64,000 nucleotides of DNA from Amoebidium appalachense. Its lineage: Eukaryota; Ichthyosporea. Positions within the stretch are counted from its first letter, which is position 1. Each line of letters opens with the position of its first letter. The translations under genes were made by a program, and so were the position numbers. This document shows positions 16,844 to 41,280 of the stretch, piece by piece. The notes below the pieces were generated by a model. That model saw nothing but the letters and a program-made list of their open reading frames with translations. It did not search any database and was not told where the DNA came from. The stretch is from NCBI GenBank assembly GCA_963693365.1, contig CAVNZM010000002.1, forward strand, positions 5,952,001-6,016,000, in the 5' to 3' direction.

Positions 16844-19800
16844 CTATAAACCGTTCTTATTGCTGCACCCCGTGAATCTCTTTGCCGGGCACTCATCCGG
16901 CAGAGTGTTTCTAGTCATCTCGCACCACTGCCCGCCCTCGAAGTAGCTCTTGGGCCAGCCTGCAGCCACACACGGGGCTGTGTTCCAGGGCTTGGTGCCG
17001 TTGGTTCCAACCTCACAGCTGACACGGCAGGCATCAAGCTCGGGCCGCTGGGGGTGGAGGGTGTTGGTGAGAATTTATTGCAGAGTAGACTTTCAATGTA
17101 GGCAACATAACACAAAGCTAGCTAGCTCTGCAATGCGGGAGGTTGGGGTGGGTGAGGTGTGTGGGTGGGGGGAGGGGGGGAGGGGGGGGGAGAGGGGGGG
17201 GGAGGGGCAATGTGCCGGCTATTAGCAATGTGCCGGCTAATAGCTGAAGAGTGACCAAAAGGCGGAGGAAGAGGAAGGATTTGGGGGGGAAGGGGGGGGG
17301 GGAGGAGGGAAGAGGACGGGGGATTGCGGGGGAGGGGAACGGTGCTGGGGGTGGGGTGGGGGGGGGGGAGGAATGGTGCTGGAGGGTGGGGCGGGGGCCG
17401 GGGGCCAGGAGGGGAAAGGGGGGAGAGAAGGAGGGGGAGGAGGGGAATAGTGCTGGGGGGGCGGGGGGAGGGGAGGGGGGGGAGAGGAAGGGGTGGAGGA
17501 TGTGTATGCATACCTTCTTGATAGTGCTGAACTTCATCTTGTTTGCGCGGTCGCAGTACATGCATCTTGCAGTGAAGTACTCCGTATTGAGCACTGGCTT
17601 ATCGGCATTGATGAAGGGCCAGTAGTTGCCACAGTTGCCGTTGATCCAGCACTCCTCGTTCACAACCATGTCATATGTCTCCCACAGGTAAGAGGCAAAC
17701 TCGTTGCTGTTCTTGAGTGCAACACCCATACCCCTAGCGTGTGTCTGCGCCACAAGCCACTTGTTGAACATAAGTTGGATGGATAGGTCCACTTGGCCGC
17801 CGTTGGCCAGGTTGTGCTCGTGGATGATCATGTCGGGGTTGTCCCACTCCATGGCGTCACAGCCCTTCTCTCGTGCCTCGTCCAGACGCTGAAGCATGAT
17901 CCCACCAAACACGTCCATGCGCTTGAGGTCCAGCCACCTGCATGGAACATGGTCAGAAACCGTGCTAGGCGCTTAAGTTATAAAGCGATAGGCAATTCTG
18001 GGTGGGTGCATATGATAGGCATGCGAAAGGGCCTAGGTGGGTGCATATGGTAGGCATGCATAAGATATCGACTAAGATCCTCAAGCATGGTACAAAGCCT
18101 GCCGGGCAGGGTGTTTTATGATTTTACGTGCTCTGTATCTCTTGTTCTAAGTGTTGACAGGGAGAATTTGTTCCGGGGGGAGGGGGAAGGGGTGGACGGG
18201 GGGAGGGGGGGAAAGGGGGAGGGGAACATACGCCTCGCCCATGAAGTCATCACCCTTGCCGAAGTTGAGGTGGCCACCAGCATACTGCAGCAAGAAGTCC
18301 TTTGCATCGCGCCTGAAGTTCTCATAGGACCCGGCACTGTGGTAGCACATGACCTTGCGGCCCTTGGCCTTGAGGCTGGCAATGACCGATGCCGGGGTGT
18401 CAAAGTCCACATCGTACAGGGGCACATCGATCTTCTCGTCTATCTCCCCAGTCAGCTGCCACTGCCACGGTATGCCTGCCTTGGGCTTGAACCAATCATT
18501 AACCGTGGCTGGCACCTGGAAGTCACCAATCACACGCTCACAGCCAGGCCCGGTCCAGCGCCCGGAGCACTCGCAGCGGCCACTGATGACGTCACAGGCA
18601 CCGTGGCCACTGCAGTCGTTGGGGCACTTGCGCTTGTTGGCCGTGTGGGTAAGCGTGCTGCGGGATGGATGGGGGGTAATGAGACGGGGTAGACCTAAAG
18701 GGAACACAATGTCTTACCAGAACATATGCAAAGTCACCAGGCCACATCCGTAGAGCCCCCCTTCCCCCCCCCCCCCCCCCCCCCCCCCTCCCTCTCCTTC
18801 TCCGCTTCCATTTTGTGTGTGTGTATGTGTGTGTGTGTGTGTGCTTGTGTGTGCGTGTTTGGGAGAGGGGTTGGGGGAGTATTGTGATGGCTTTGACGAT
18901 GGAACGAGCAGGCATGAAGCACCCACCTTGCAATGTTCTGGAGGAGAATGCGCGAGCTGCAGGTGGTGTCCTGCACACGGCCCTTGTCGTCCATTGTCTG
19001 GAACGTGCGGTACGTGCGCACCCCATTGGTCTGCAATCAATCACCACATGGTCAGCAAGTGTGTGCACGTGATAGGTTCATGCATATACGTGTATCTGGA
19101 TAGGGCTCAAGAATGTGTGTGGGCATGCACCGGGGGACATGTATGTGCAGATGAATGTATACGTGCTAAACGTTGAGCATGTGCATCATGCATGTGTGTT
19201 TGGGTACTTTTGTGTGTGCATGCATGTGTGTGTGTGTGTGCACGTGTGTGTGTGTGCGTGTGCGTGTGTGCGTTTGAGTGTATGTGTGAGTTTGTGAGTG
19301 TGCGTATGCGAATGAACGTGTGTGTGAGTTTGTGAGTGTGCGTGTGCGTGCACGTGTACATCCATGAGTGTGTGCACCCACCACGACGACATCCAGGTAC
19401 TTGTCGGGGCACTGGTTCTTGTTTGTGTTACCCGTGGGCATGTTTGTGCCGTCCTCGAACATGAGGCAGCTGGTGGAGAACTGGTTGGCCGGCAGTGCCT
19501 TGAGCATGCCCCTTGCATTCTCATCGTACACTGCAAGCTATGAGTGCATGTTAGCTTGGTGGGGTATGTGCGCTTGAAGGCTACCCATTGAGGCGGGCTT
19601 AGAGGTGTTGACACAGAACCGGTTTGTTACGTGACTGTAAGAATGAGTTTGTTTTCCATTTGAGGCGAGGAAGGATTTTCTTTGCGGGGAGGAAGGGTGC
19701 TAAATACGAGAGGCACTGCACAGTCGGCGGGAGAAGGGTGGAAGGAGTGGAATATGCAGGTTCGAGGAAGAAGAGGAAGGAAAGATGGAGAGGGGGGGAA

Positions 19801-22139
19801 TTGGGGTAGAGAAGGGGAGGAGGGGGGAAGGGGGGGCAAGGGGGCTGTGGCATGCATGTGTGCATGTGTGTGGTGTGGGTGTGCTATTGGGACATTCGTA
19901 CCATCCAGCCCTTGGGCAGCTCCTTGGCCGTGAAGCACGAAGTGGTCGTAGCTGCACCGGGGGCATTGTCCAGCGTGGCATACTCGATCCCTGCATTGGG
20001 AGAGATTGGGGGGAGGGGGAGAGGGAGAAGGGGGGAGGGGGTGTGGGGGAGGGTTATCAGGTGGTGCTGGAAAGGGTGAGGTGCCCGAGGTGTGCACTGC
20101 TTTCCAAATGCCCCTAGGGCAAGGTAGTCCATGCAAATTGGGAATATTTTAGATTTAAGTGTGTGTCTGGCGGTGCTTTTAGCGAGTAGGGAGGAAAGGA
20201 ACAGGGAAGAGTGAGGAAGAGGGGAGGGGGGGGGGAGGCGGGAGGCGGGCAGGGGGGGGGAGGAGTGGAGGGGAGGGGGAGAAGAGAAAGAAAATGGAGA
20301 GGGAAGGGAGGAAAGTAAGGGAGGGCAGTGAGGGAGGGGTTGAGTAATGAAGGGGAAGTGATGGTGATGCCAGTTAAGTAGAGTTGAGGGATGATGTTGA
20401 GCCACGAGGAAGGGAGGGAATGGGGTGAGGGAGATGCGCAAAAAAAGATGGTGAGTGGTATAATTGGGCTTATGTCCGTGCTATGGTGCATGCACTTACC
20501 GTTGTACTTGAACGAGCTGAGAGATGCTGCTGTGGCGCAGTCTGCCGCATTCTTCTCGGGGGTCTCCCTGGGCCAGTCACAGCGCCCATCCCCATCCTTG
20601 GGGTCACACAGCCCACAGTCCTTGTGGCAAGAGGCACATGTCTCGTTGGCATCGCATGCGCCATCGCCGCACACGGACGGGCACTGCACAATCACGGGTT
20701 AGATGCATGCACAGCAGGCCCAGTAAAACAAGCGCCTCCACAGTGGGTGCCATTTGTTTTACACCATCATCCTAGGAACAGGTAGACGTTTGAGATACAT
20801 GGAGTGGGAGAGAGGGCAGAAATGCCGTTTTCCTTGTACAACACCAACCAAATGTAACAGCTCACTTTCACACACAACAGCACAAACACTCATAGTGCAC
20901 AGCAACCAAGCAACCCCCCCCCCCCCCCCCCCCCCCCACCTTTCCGCAGTCGCCCGGGCAGGTCCAGCAACTCTCCGTGTTCTCACACTTGCCGTTGCCA
21001 CACACGTGGTCCAGCTTGCAGTCCTGGGGGCAGTTGTACTCGTTCTCGTCGTTGTGGATGAAGTCTGCCCGCTGTGCATAGTTGTTCTCACACTTGCCAT
21101 TGCCACACACGGCTGTAAGGAAGACAGAGATGTAAGCCAAGGAGAGAGGCAGATCAGTCGTGCAGTTTTCCCAGTGGTTAAGGTGAAGAGAATGAGGGAT
21201 GAATCGCTCCCTTGCACCAGCATAATGAGGCTGGTTCGGTCTGCATTCCCTACTCACTATACGAAGGCAGAGGTAAAAAACACAATTGTTTTATGTCAGG
21301 ACATAGCATAAGGGAGGGGGACCTACAGACAATGTGGGTGCAGTCCTGTGGGCACGTGGCACCATCCTCTCCATCGTCACACTGACCGTTTCCTGCAACC
21401 AACACCCCGCCATCAGCACATGCACACCAGAATGCGTTGCCTATAGGAGGTTAAATGTCACAAGGACGGGCTCTGAAAAAGTTGGTTGTTGGGTGTGCTG
21501 GTTAGAGTTAGTTTGCCTTGTAACCTTCCCTTTGCTTACAATACACTTGCATTTGCACACATCCCTGAATAACCAATAATTGCATCCAACAATAAAACAT
21601 GCAAACACATCCAACAGCAATGCGCACGATACCCTGTGGTCTACGTTAAACACAGCTACAAGAGGAAACCCACCACAATTCACGGTGCATTTGCAGTCCT
21701 GGGGGCATGTCTTACACCATTCACCCTCCTCACACTTTCCATTGCCACATTTTGCCTTCCACTCGCTCCATGCTGGCACCAAACGTTGGAACTCGGTGTA
21801 GTTGGGGCGGAACTTTGACGCATCTACGTTCTGGGGGTAAGTGTACTTGTAGCCAAAAACGTAGCCCTCTGGCTGCACCGTCGTTGTGGTTGCAGCGCCT
21901 GTGCCCGTGGGTGACCCCGTATTTGTGCCTGGGCTTCCCTGCTGTGCCCCAGAACCAGAATTGACCTGTGCCTCTGTCGACGGTGCCGAGGTATTGCTGC
22001 TGAACACGCCGGCACCCCACAGACCCAGGCACACTGCCGCGGCTACAGTGGCTAAAACTACGGCCACCAGCGCAATACGCACACTTGTCCTCTTGAGCAG
22101 AGGCAGCTTTTGCTGCTTCGTTTGCTCTGCGTCCGCCAT
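16844..22139 (-). CDS. type II membrane protein with Cys-rich repeats and GH114 domain
   Basis: Ten exons in phase give 763 residues: 21674-22139, 21327-21392, 20940-21112, 20500-20683, 19902-19990, 19382-19537, 18927-19030, 18232-18657, 17514-17937, 16844-17047 (TAG). Residues 1-18 are basic and cytosolic; about 19-43 form a single membrane anchor (ALVAVVLATVAAAVCLGL); a Ser/Thr/Gly stalk follows. Five CGNGKCE...CPQDC-type modules come next, then a stretch I do not recognise, an EGF-like module (CSGHGACDVISGRCEC), and a GH114-like barrel: WQWQLTG, DVPLYDVDFDT, KVMCYHSAGSYENF, DAMEWDNPDM. GH114 enzymes cleave alpha-1,4-polygalactosamine. Acidic residues in DVDFDT and EWDNPD fit the active site. 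The domain ends in a Cys-rich tail (CSNKNGL). The likely role is a cell-surface enzyme acting on galactosamine polymers or wall/matrix glycans; substrate is inference. Confidence 0.88.
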
Positions 22140-24110
22140 GCTTCTATGTTTTTGTCTTCAAACAGCGCCGCGACACACCCTGTTGTAGATGCGCGACACT
22201 GACCGTGCCCCAAGGCCTGCGAACTGTTTTTTACGTGTGGCTCAGAGGAGGGCAAAGCGGAAAATAGCCGCAATCGGACTTGGCCAGTGCCCTCACACAG
22301 GCTACCGATAAAATAAGACGCTCCAATACAGCAAGCGTTTTATTTCATATATGATGTCAAGGAAGGGACTGTACGATAAAATGGAATAGTAGAGGTGCTT
22401 CAAGAGCTTGCAGTGCATGAGTATCAGAAAACCGCAACTTAAACCTCTTATAACAAGCATTTTTTGTTTAGAGATCTGCTTTTGTCAAATTTGCAAATAG
22501 AGTTTATCTCGCAGTTTTGCAATTTTGCCCTACCTCGGATAGCTTTCATAGCCAATAGATGCGATTCAGACCAAGCTTTCTTGATTGGTTGCTTTCGGTG
22601 AATACGAACTCCCCCTGTACCCACCCCTCACCGGCAACACAGGCGAGCCGTGAGTATATATTGAACTTTTTTCAGTAGCGCTATCTTTCTAGAACACTTT
22701 CGAACATGAATATTTCCACGTGCATATGTGAATGATTATACAGAGCGTATCACAAACCGCGAAGAGAGAGTTTTAAACATACTGTCACACTGCAAAGGAA
22801 TGCTCTAGGGTGAGCAAAGGTGGTGCTCTCTGAACCAATAGAAGAAGCGCTTACCGGAATAAGGTTAGTGCGCCAATCAGGCATCGCCTGACGGTTCGTT
22901 GTAGAGAACCCTCTCTTTTTTCACGTGCATTCTCATGGACTCAGTGCACGTGCTGCAGAACACGGAACGTACACGTGGGCGCCAGGGAAGCAGCCACGGT
23001 GTATGCTCTAACCGAGTATGCCACCTGTTGGCACACACACACACGCACCTTGAAGGCCCTCACTCTATAACACACGTATGGATGCACACCCAACTCGGAG
23101 CTCCTCGAACGGGATTGGGCCAGAGCTCCCTCCGTCCGGATCCTCCCCCCCCCTCCCCCCCATGCCATCCCGCTCCGCCCTCTCTTTCTCTCTTGCACAG
23201 TTATGTTCATGCCAAGCTTCCATGACCACTGTGACACTGAATGTGGTCGGTGTGTGGAACGTGGGGAGCCAGAGGTGGGCATGCGCGTGCTAGCTAGGGA
23301 GGAGCCACGAAGGGTGGCCGCTCGCCCGGGGTTGGGGAGACACTACCGATTTGTGGCGCCGAATCAGGGTTCGATCGCGAAGGACGGTGGAGCCCATTAA
23401 CGGAAGTCGAAATCCCGTTTCGGAAAACCTCTTCGAAAATCGGAATGCTCCGTCGGAGCAGGCCCACCAAAAATCGTGATCGTCGCGCATCAGTAAACTA
23501 GGGCATGCTTATTTGTGCCTATATTGCATCAAACTGCATATTAAAAAACCCCTGTGGTTATTAGAGGCCTTCCTGGTGTTGGCAGTTGAAGCTTTGAAGG
23601 AATAAAAGGGAAATATGAAGTGCATTAATGCACAATATATATATATATATATTGTCTACGTATATACGTACGGTCACGTCCTCTTACACATATGTGCGGC
23701 AGTGCCAGTGTATATGAGGATATATACTATGTGTGCATATGTATCTAGTTCCTGTGTGTGTCACTGTGTCCGTGGGCTTATTTTTTCCCAGTGCACGCAT
23801 TTTCTTTTGTTTGATGAACATGATCATGAATCATGTTAATAGTAGAGGTATTACGCAATTTGTGCCTTCCCCGATTCGGATTGGGTCCCTGAAGGGGGGG
23901 GGGGGGGGGGGGAAAGAAAATCACGTTGGGTGGTTGTGTTTGTGTTTGTATGTGTGTGAATATTTTTCTTTGCAATTGTGTGTGTGTGTGTGGTGGGTAT
24001 GTATGCACGGTGTGTGTGTCTGTGTGTATGTGTACAGGTGTAGGTGTGTGTATTTGTGTCAGCGGTAATCGGTGTGTGTGTTTCTATGTTGTGTGCATGT
24101 GTGCACATGT

Positions 24111-24144
<34 letters not shown>

Positions 24145-25440
24145 ATGACATTGTGTGCATGTGTGTGTGTGTTTTGTGTCAACGGTTATGGTGTGTGTGT
24201 ATGTATGTCCAGTGTGTGTATGTATGTGTATGTGTGTGCAGTGTGGTGTGTATGTATGCAGGGTGTGTGTGTCTGTGTATGTGTGTGTACATGCCAGTGT
24301 GGGTGTGTGTGTTTGTACCAACGGTTTCTTGTGTGTGTGTGTGTGTTTGTGTGTATGTGTGTGTGTGCCACGGGGTGTGTGTGCGTGCTCCGTGTACATG
24401 GTGTGTGTGTGAGGTATAAGTGTGTGTGTTTGTGTGTGTGTGTGTGTGTGTGTTTGTGTGTGTGTGGGTGGGTGGGTGCATAGCATGTGATTGTACAGGG
24501 TGGATGCATGTGCATGTTTGTAATACAGTTATCATGATCTGAGATAGTACGTGCCTGTGCACGTGTACTAGCCTAGGTCACATGTGTGGTGTCACGGCTG
24601 TGCATGTATGTGCATGTGTGTCTTTAAACGGAACACAGTGGTGCACAGTGTGTGTATTGCCTGCCAGTTAAGCCGCGTGCCACTGATCGTGATACACGTG
24701 GCACCTGCACCTGGTGGCCGTCGACTCTGAGCATCTAGATCCATTCCATGTTTAAGCCTTCCTGGGGAGGAAAGGGGGGGGGGGAGGGAGGGGGGGTTGG
24801 GGGGGGGGGGGGGGGGGGGGGGGGGGTCCGCCTGAGAGGGGGGGGGGGGGGGGGAGGGGTGAGGCCGGAGCGGCGGTGGGGGAGAAGGAGGGGCAGCACT
24901 GGTGGAGGGAACGGTGGGCAGCGGAGGAGGGGGGAATGGGGTTCGATTTCTGGGGGGGGGGAAGTTTTGAAGTGGAGGCCGGCCTACATATATATATACA
25001 TGCGCAGGCATATGCATTGTATGTTTATGTGGCCATGCATGGCTATGATGCATATATGGTGTCACGGCTGTGTGTATGTGAATGTGTGTGTGTGTGTCTG
25101 TGTGTGTGTGTGTGTGTGTGTGCGCGTGGGTGTGCATAAATGTGTTTGGTGTGACAACATGTACATGTGCTAGGCTGGCGCTGTAGTCAGGGTCTGCCAT
25201 TGAACATTCTACAGGGACAGGGAGACACGTACGTACGTGTGCAGCTTGTGTGGGTGGTGTATGCCCCGTGTATGATGAGACCTGCCAAGTCATGAGAAGC
25301 TTCCCCCGGGGGGGGGGGGGGGGGGGAGGGGGGGGGGGGGAGGCTCTCGGGCGTTCCGATTCGGCCAGGACGATTTTCGGAACTGTGTTTTCAAGATCGG
25401 AAATTCCGATTTTGTTCTCGTAACTTCGAACCCTGCGCCG

Positions 25441-25491
<51 letters not shown>

Positions 25492-25969
25492 GAGGGGGGG
25501 GGGGGGGGGGGGAGGGGGAGGCTCTCGTAATCAAAATTGCAAGGGTTCAAAGTCGGTAGAGTCGACATCAAAACAACTTCATGGCTCGAAGCTAATTAGC
25601 CGAAGAATCACGTGCATACATGTGCCTGTGCTGCCTGTTAAAAGTAGACGGTGAACTCGGTGCATGGTCTGTGCATGGTACGGCCACAGGGCCGCATGAG
25701 GCGTGCCCGCAGCAACCATATGTCATGGGCAAATACATAAGCTATTTATTACACATAGGGACAATTTCCAGCGTTCTATCGTTGCAATATTTTGGCTTAA
25801 AGGGAGGTCCGGCCTCATGCAAAATTTACGGTGATAGTTATCATTCGTATCCAACAGAGTTTAGTATCTGAGTATCATAGGTACGTACACTGCCAGACGC
25901 AGTAAGACACTGAATTCCTATCTGTGTCATGATGTGACGTGTTTCTAAAGGGACCCCCCCCCCCCCCCC

Positions 25970-26003
<34 letters not shown>

Positions 26004-26255
26004 AAAACAAAAAAAACTTATGTACTATGTACTCAGAATTATTAGTAATACTATTTTTTTGGTGCGAGAGAGAGGACCCGGGGGGAGGGGGAAGGGGGGT
26101 TTGAGGAGAGGAAAATAATGGGGTGTCGAAAAAGCCAAGAAAGTGTGCGGTGTGGGGGAAGGGGTTAAAGGTTTGGAGCGGGAAGGCCGTTTGGTTCAGA
26201 TGGTTGGTGTCTGTCCTACGCTAAGAAGTGTGCGTGCTCCCTGATACATATACAC

Positions 26256-26291
<36 letters not shown>

Positions 26292-26528
26292 TCGTGCAAA
26301 TAGAACAACGTATCTGAACCTCCCCCCCCCCCCCCCCCCCCCCCTCCCCCCCCCTCCCCCCTTCCCCCTCCTCCCCGGGATGTGTCTGTGTTTGCCCCTT
26401 AGTTCTTCGGCCGCTTGCAACCCATCCAGCCCTCTTGGTCGTTTTCAAACGCCCGTGCAGTGCCTCTGGCTGCTGCTGCATGCTACTTTTTTTTAGTGTG
26501 TGCGTGTGCGTGTGCGTGTATGTGTGTG

Positions 26529-26568
<40 letters not shown>

Positions 26569-27125
26569 CGTGCGCGTGTGTGCGTGTGTGTGTGTGTGCC
26601 GGGGGGGGGGGGGGGGGGGGGAGGGGGGAGGGGGGGGGGGGAGGGGGGGGGGAGAGGAGGGAGGGGTGTATGAACATTCGAGGAGACACATTTATGGTTG
26701 AGGTCAGAAGAAAGAAATGCTGGCCATGGTTGGCAGTGGGATGTGCAGCTGATGGGATGGATATCGGTATCTTGCATATCTGTCCATCAAAAACTGCATA
26801 TCTGGCTCAACTATCTTAGTACCAGGTCGATATTGCAGATGTCATAGTGGTAGGAATCCATGTGAGAAAGGGAAAGAAAAAGGGGGGGAGGGGGGGGGAA
26901 AGAAAAAAAGGGGGGAGGGGGGGGGGGAGGGGGCGAGGGGAGGGAGGGGGGCGCAAGGGGAGGGAGTGGAGGGGGGACGGACGGAGGGAGGGGGAGAGGG
27001 GGAGGCCGGAGGGGGGGGGGATAGAATACTGCACCTCGTTCGGAGTATAAACTTACAACTTCCAAAACAGATGTGCAAAATGGACACACACTCACTCTTC
27101 AATTATTCGACATAAGTGGGGGCCC
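22140..27125. other. spacer upstream of GH114 gene and downstream of PIF1
   Basis: 22140-23000 is balanced, non-repetitive sequence and probably holds the GH114 promoter. 23640-24480 is a TG-rich microsatellite field with interrupted (TG)n blocks. G-runs lie near 23897, 24800 and 25310. A C-run plus A-run stands at 25950-26000. Two diverged stretches rich in TTCCGATT words (about 23330-23480 and 25340-25440) look like relatives in opposite orientation. No convincing exon was found, except that the last PIF1 exon may lie between 26800 and 27125. Confidence 0.5.
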
Positions 27126-27248
27126 CTACCCAAGCCTCTGGAGTGCGTGAGCATGTGTGTGTGTGGGGGGGAAGAAGGGGAGGAGGGAGGGGGAGACAGG
27201 GGGGGGGGGGGGGGGGAAAGAGGGGGAAAGGGAGGTGGGGGCACATAC

Positions 27249-38904
<11,656 letters not shown>

Positions 38905-39684
38905 AATTGCCTCACATGCATAATTGCCTCACATGTGATGCATCCCAAAGTATGAATTGTGTAAATCACAAGTGGAGCTGACAACGGGGGCTTAAGAGAG
39001 AGCCCGAGGAGTCAACTCACCGAGCTATTATGGGAGGGTGTGAGGTGCTTCAGGCTGGTGGCTGGCACGAAAACGAAGGTGGCAGTTGAAGGGTTCAACA
39101 GGCGACGACGTCGACGGACAGTTCCCGCCAAAAATTTGAGACTGCCAATCATTGGGCATCTAGTATGACGTCACCCTGAGGCAATCTATGGAATGCCACG
39201 GAGGCAGCTGATGATTGGATAGGTATAACTTGATAAATCGTGTGCATGATTAGGGGTGACTCAGGTAACAGCCTGAAGAGGTTTTGTCTCAGAATTCCAT
39301 TTTGAATACATGTAATATGCATGCTGATGAATGAAATTATAGAAGAAAAAAATTCACAATATTCTTATTACTTAAACAGTTATGCTGGTCTGATCAACGG
39401 CAGTGCTGATCATGACCAATTAGCTTTTGTTTGGCTATTGAGATCTTGTACGGAATTCCAGCCAATCAAAGCCTGGTACGTTTGCCAAGAGCCTATCACT
39501 CGTTATTTTTTCCATGCTCATGTTGCCGGGACCTTTCTATATCAGCTCAGTCAGCTCCTGCTGCCAGCTCATGATCAGCTAAAAGTTTCTGACTCGGTTC
39601 TTCGTCTTTTTTTGGTGGTTTACAAACCAATTTTTCACATATTATACACATATTTTGCGACTTTCCCATGCCCATGCAACCACA
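38905..39684. promoter_or_regulatory. divergent promoter of PIF1 and bZIP gene
   Basis: A 780-bp non-repetitive, homopolymer-poor gap between two head-to-head start codons. Visible motifs: an E2F-like TTCCCGCCAAAA (about 39122-39133), a perfect CRE TGACGTCA (39166-39173) and an AP-1-like TGACTCA (39257-39263). E2F suits a replication-linked helicase. CRE suits control by a bZIP protein, possibly the one encoded next door. Confidence 0.6.
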
Positions 39685-40746
39685 ATGGCCGCAATGGGCC
39701 CCAAGGTAGAGTCTGTGCTGCTTGCACGCAAGAGCACAGAAGGCTCGAGCTCGAGCTCGTCCGACCTGAGCGACTTGAATCTAGACCTAGGCGACCTTTT
39801 TGATCTGTCATTTATCGACCCCACATACGCGCACACACAGCAGACAAACTCCTTTGACCTACCCACGCTAGACCTGAGTGCACCTATGCTCACGGGCCCT
39901 CAGTACATTACGCCTCAACCTGTTTCCTCGCAGCTCACTTTCGACACCTTCGGCCTTCCAAACAACCTGTTTGCTCCACAAACATTCAATACTGTCAACC
40001 CCTTTGCACTATACATGCAGCCGCCGCCAGGACAACTTTTTGTACCGCCAAGCAGTATGTCTCTGTCACCGAGTGAGGGGTCACGCAGCACGGGCAGTGA
40101 AGAGGACTCGCCGGGGGCAGACGGGCAGGGCAGGCCAGTGCACTTTGTGTCCACCCTTACTGAGGCTGAGCGCCGCACACTGACTGCACGTGGCTACGTG
40201 CTTGACGAGTGCGTGCCCCTGACCAAGGCGGAGGAGAGGAGGCTCAGGCAGGAGAGGCGCAAGCTGCGCAACAAGGAGAGCGCCAAGGAGAGCCGGCGCA
40301 AGAAGGTGGACTATGTGAAGGGGCTGGAGCGTAGGGTGGAGCTGTGCACGGCCCAGAGTGTAGACCTGCAGCGCAAGTGCAACGTGCTAGAGGCCAACAA
40401 CACCAGCTTGCTTGCGCAAGTCCAGGCCCTGCAGCAGCAGGTCCATGACCTGACGGCCCGCCTGGCCGGCACAAAAGGACACAGCCTCCCTGTGCTTGTG
40501 TTTCTCTTTGCCTTCTGCTTTGTCGTGTCTCCTTCCTTCCTCGGTCAGGCCCCGGAACTCACCCTACCGAGCACGAAGGCTACTTCAGCACCACACCACA
40601 GAGTGCTGTTGTCTGTTCCTGGTGATGTTGTCATGCCTCCTGGGAGGGCCTGTGGGTCACGGCCAGTTGTTGGTGGGGAGGTTTGGGATAGTCTTGGTGG
40701 GTGTATGCCCACAGATGCAAACGAGTCGTTCATAGAGCTGGATTGA
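39685..40746 (+). CDS. CREB3/ATF6-like membrane-anchored bZIP factor
   Basis: Intronless, 353 residues, unlike its intron-rich neighbours. The start at 39685 is chosen over an in-frame ATG at 39655 for its CACAATGG context. The N-terminal 150 residues are acidic, Ser/Pro-rich and suited to activation. The basic region RRKLRNKESAKESRRKK (about 191-207) matches N-x7-R and closely resembles the CREB3 family, including VDYVKGLERRV before the leucine zipper (to about 260). A hydrophobic helix LPVLVFLFAFCFVVSPSFLG (about 268-287) follows, then RVLL (about 305), a possible site-1 protease RxxL motif. By family analogy it would sit in the ER membrane and release its N-terminal part after regulated proteolysis. 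The lumenal tail is short (about 65 residues) with two Cys. An ATTAAA lies at 40791. Confidence 0.88.
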   Translation: MAAMGPKVESVLLARKSTEGSSSSSSDLSDLNLDLGDLFDLSFIDPTYAHTQQTNSFDLPTLDLSAPMLTGPQYITPQPVSSQLTFDTFGLPNNLFAPQTFNTVNPFALYMQPPPGQLFVPPSSMSLSPSEGSRSTGSEEDSPGADGQGRPVHFVSTLTEAERRTLTARGYVLDECVPLTKAEERRLRQERRKLRNKESAKESRRKKVDYVKGLERRVELCTAQSVDLQRKCNVLEANNTSLLAQVQALQQQVHDLTARLAGTKGHSLPVLVFLFAFCFVVSPSFLGQAPELTLPSTKATSAPHHRVLLSVPGDVVMPPGRACGSRPVVGGEVWDSLGGCMPTDANESFIELD

Positions 40747-41280
40747 ATAGATCATATTTTTTAAAAAGTTTTGTTTATGAGCACGAATGAATTAAAGCAC
40801 ATCACCTAGAGTTGTATTGTATATATTTGCACTGATAGCATGACGCAGAAGACAAGTTTTGAATACATAGCACTATATGAGATAAGCTCTTGATGATAGT
40901 GAGCAACACATGAATACGTCTACTTTTGTTGGAGGTTTTCCGCTTCGCCCTCTTTATCCTTAACACTATCACATTTTGCAAACGTGCCTCACATGCAAGG
41001 AAACGATTTGATACGGCCTGATCACGCCCACTGGTTGGGTAAGAGTCTCTCAGTGCATAGCCATTATCGGCAGGAACAGAAAAAGTCACAAGTAAATTAG
41101 AAATTATGAGCTTGGAGTCGCATACTTCAAAGAGAATTTGAACATCGTTTAAGAACAAGTACGACGTAATAAAATAAATGTGTTGCTCATTGATCGGGAT
41201 CTGCATGGGTCACGGTCTTTGTTTCCTTTCTTTTCGGTGTACATGTAGCCTATGTACCAGCCGTGCGGCACAAACAGGAG
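40747..41280. other. 3' flank of bZIP gene
   Basis: AT-rich, non-repetitive. A possible poly(A) signal ATTAAA stands at 40791-40796. No further gene is seen. Confidence 0.55.

Noticed and set aside
18583-18592. CRE (TGACGTCA) in the GH114 gene and another near 53399
   Set aside because: Both lie inside coding sequence and are likely chance matches to codons.
25400-25445. tRNA-like B box (reverse strand GGGTTCGAA)
   Set aside because: No A box or cloverleaf could be built around it; a similar word near 23368 suggests a dispersed repeat.
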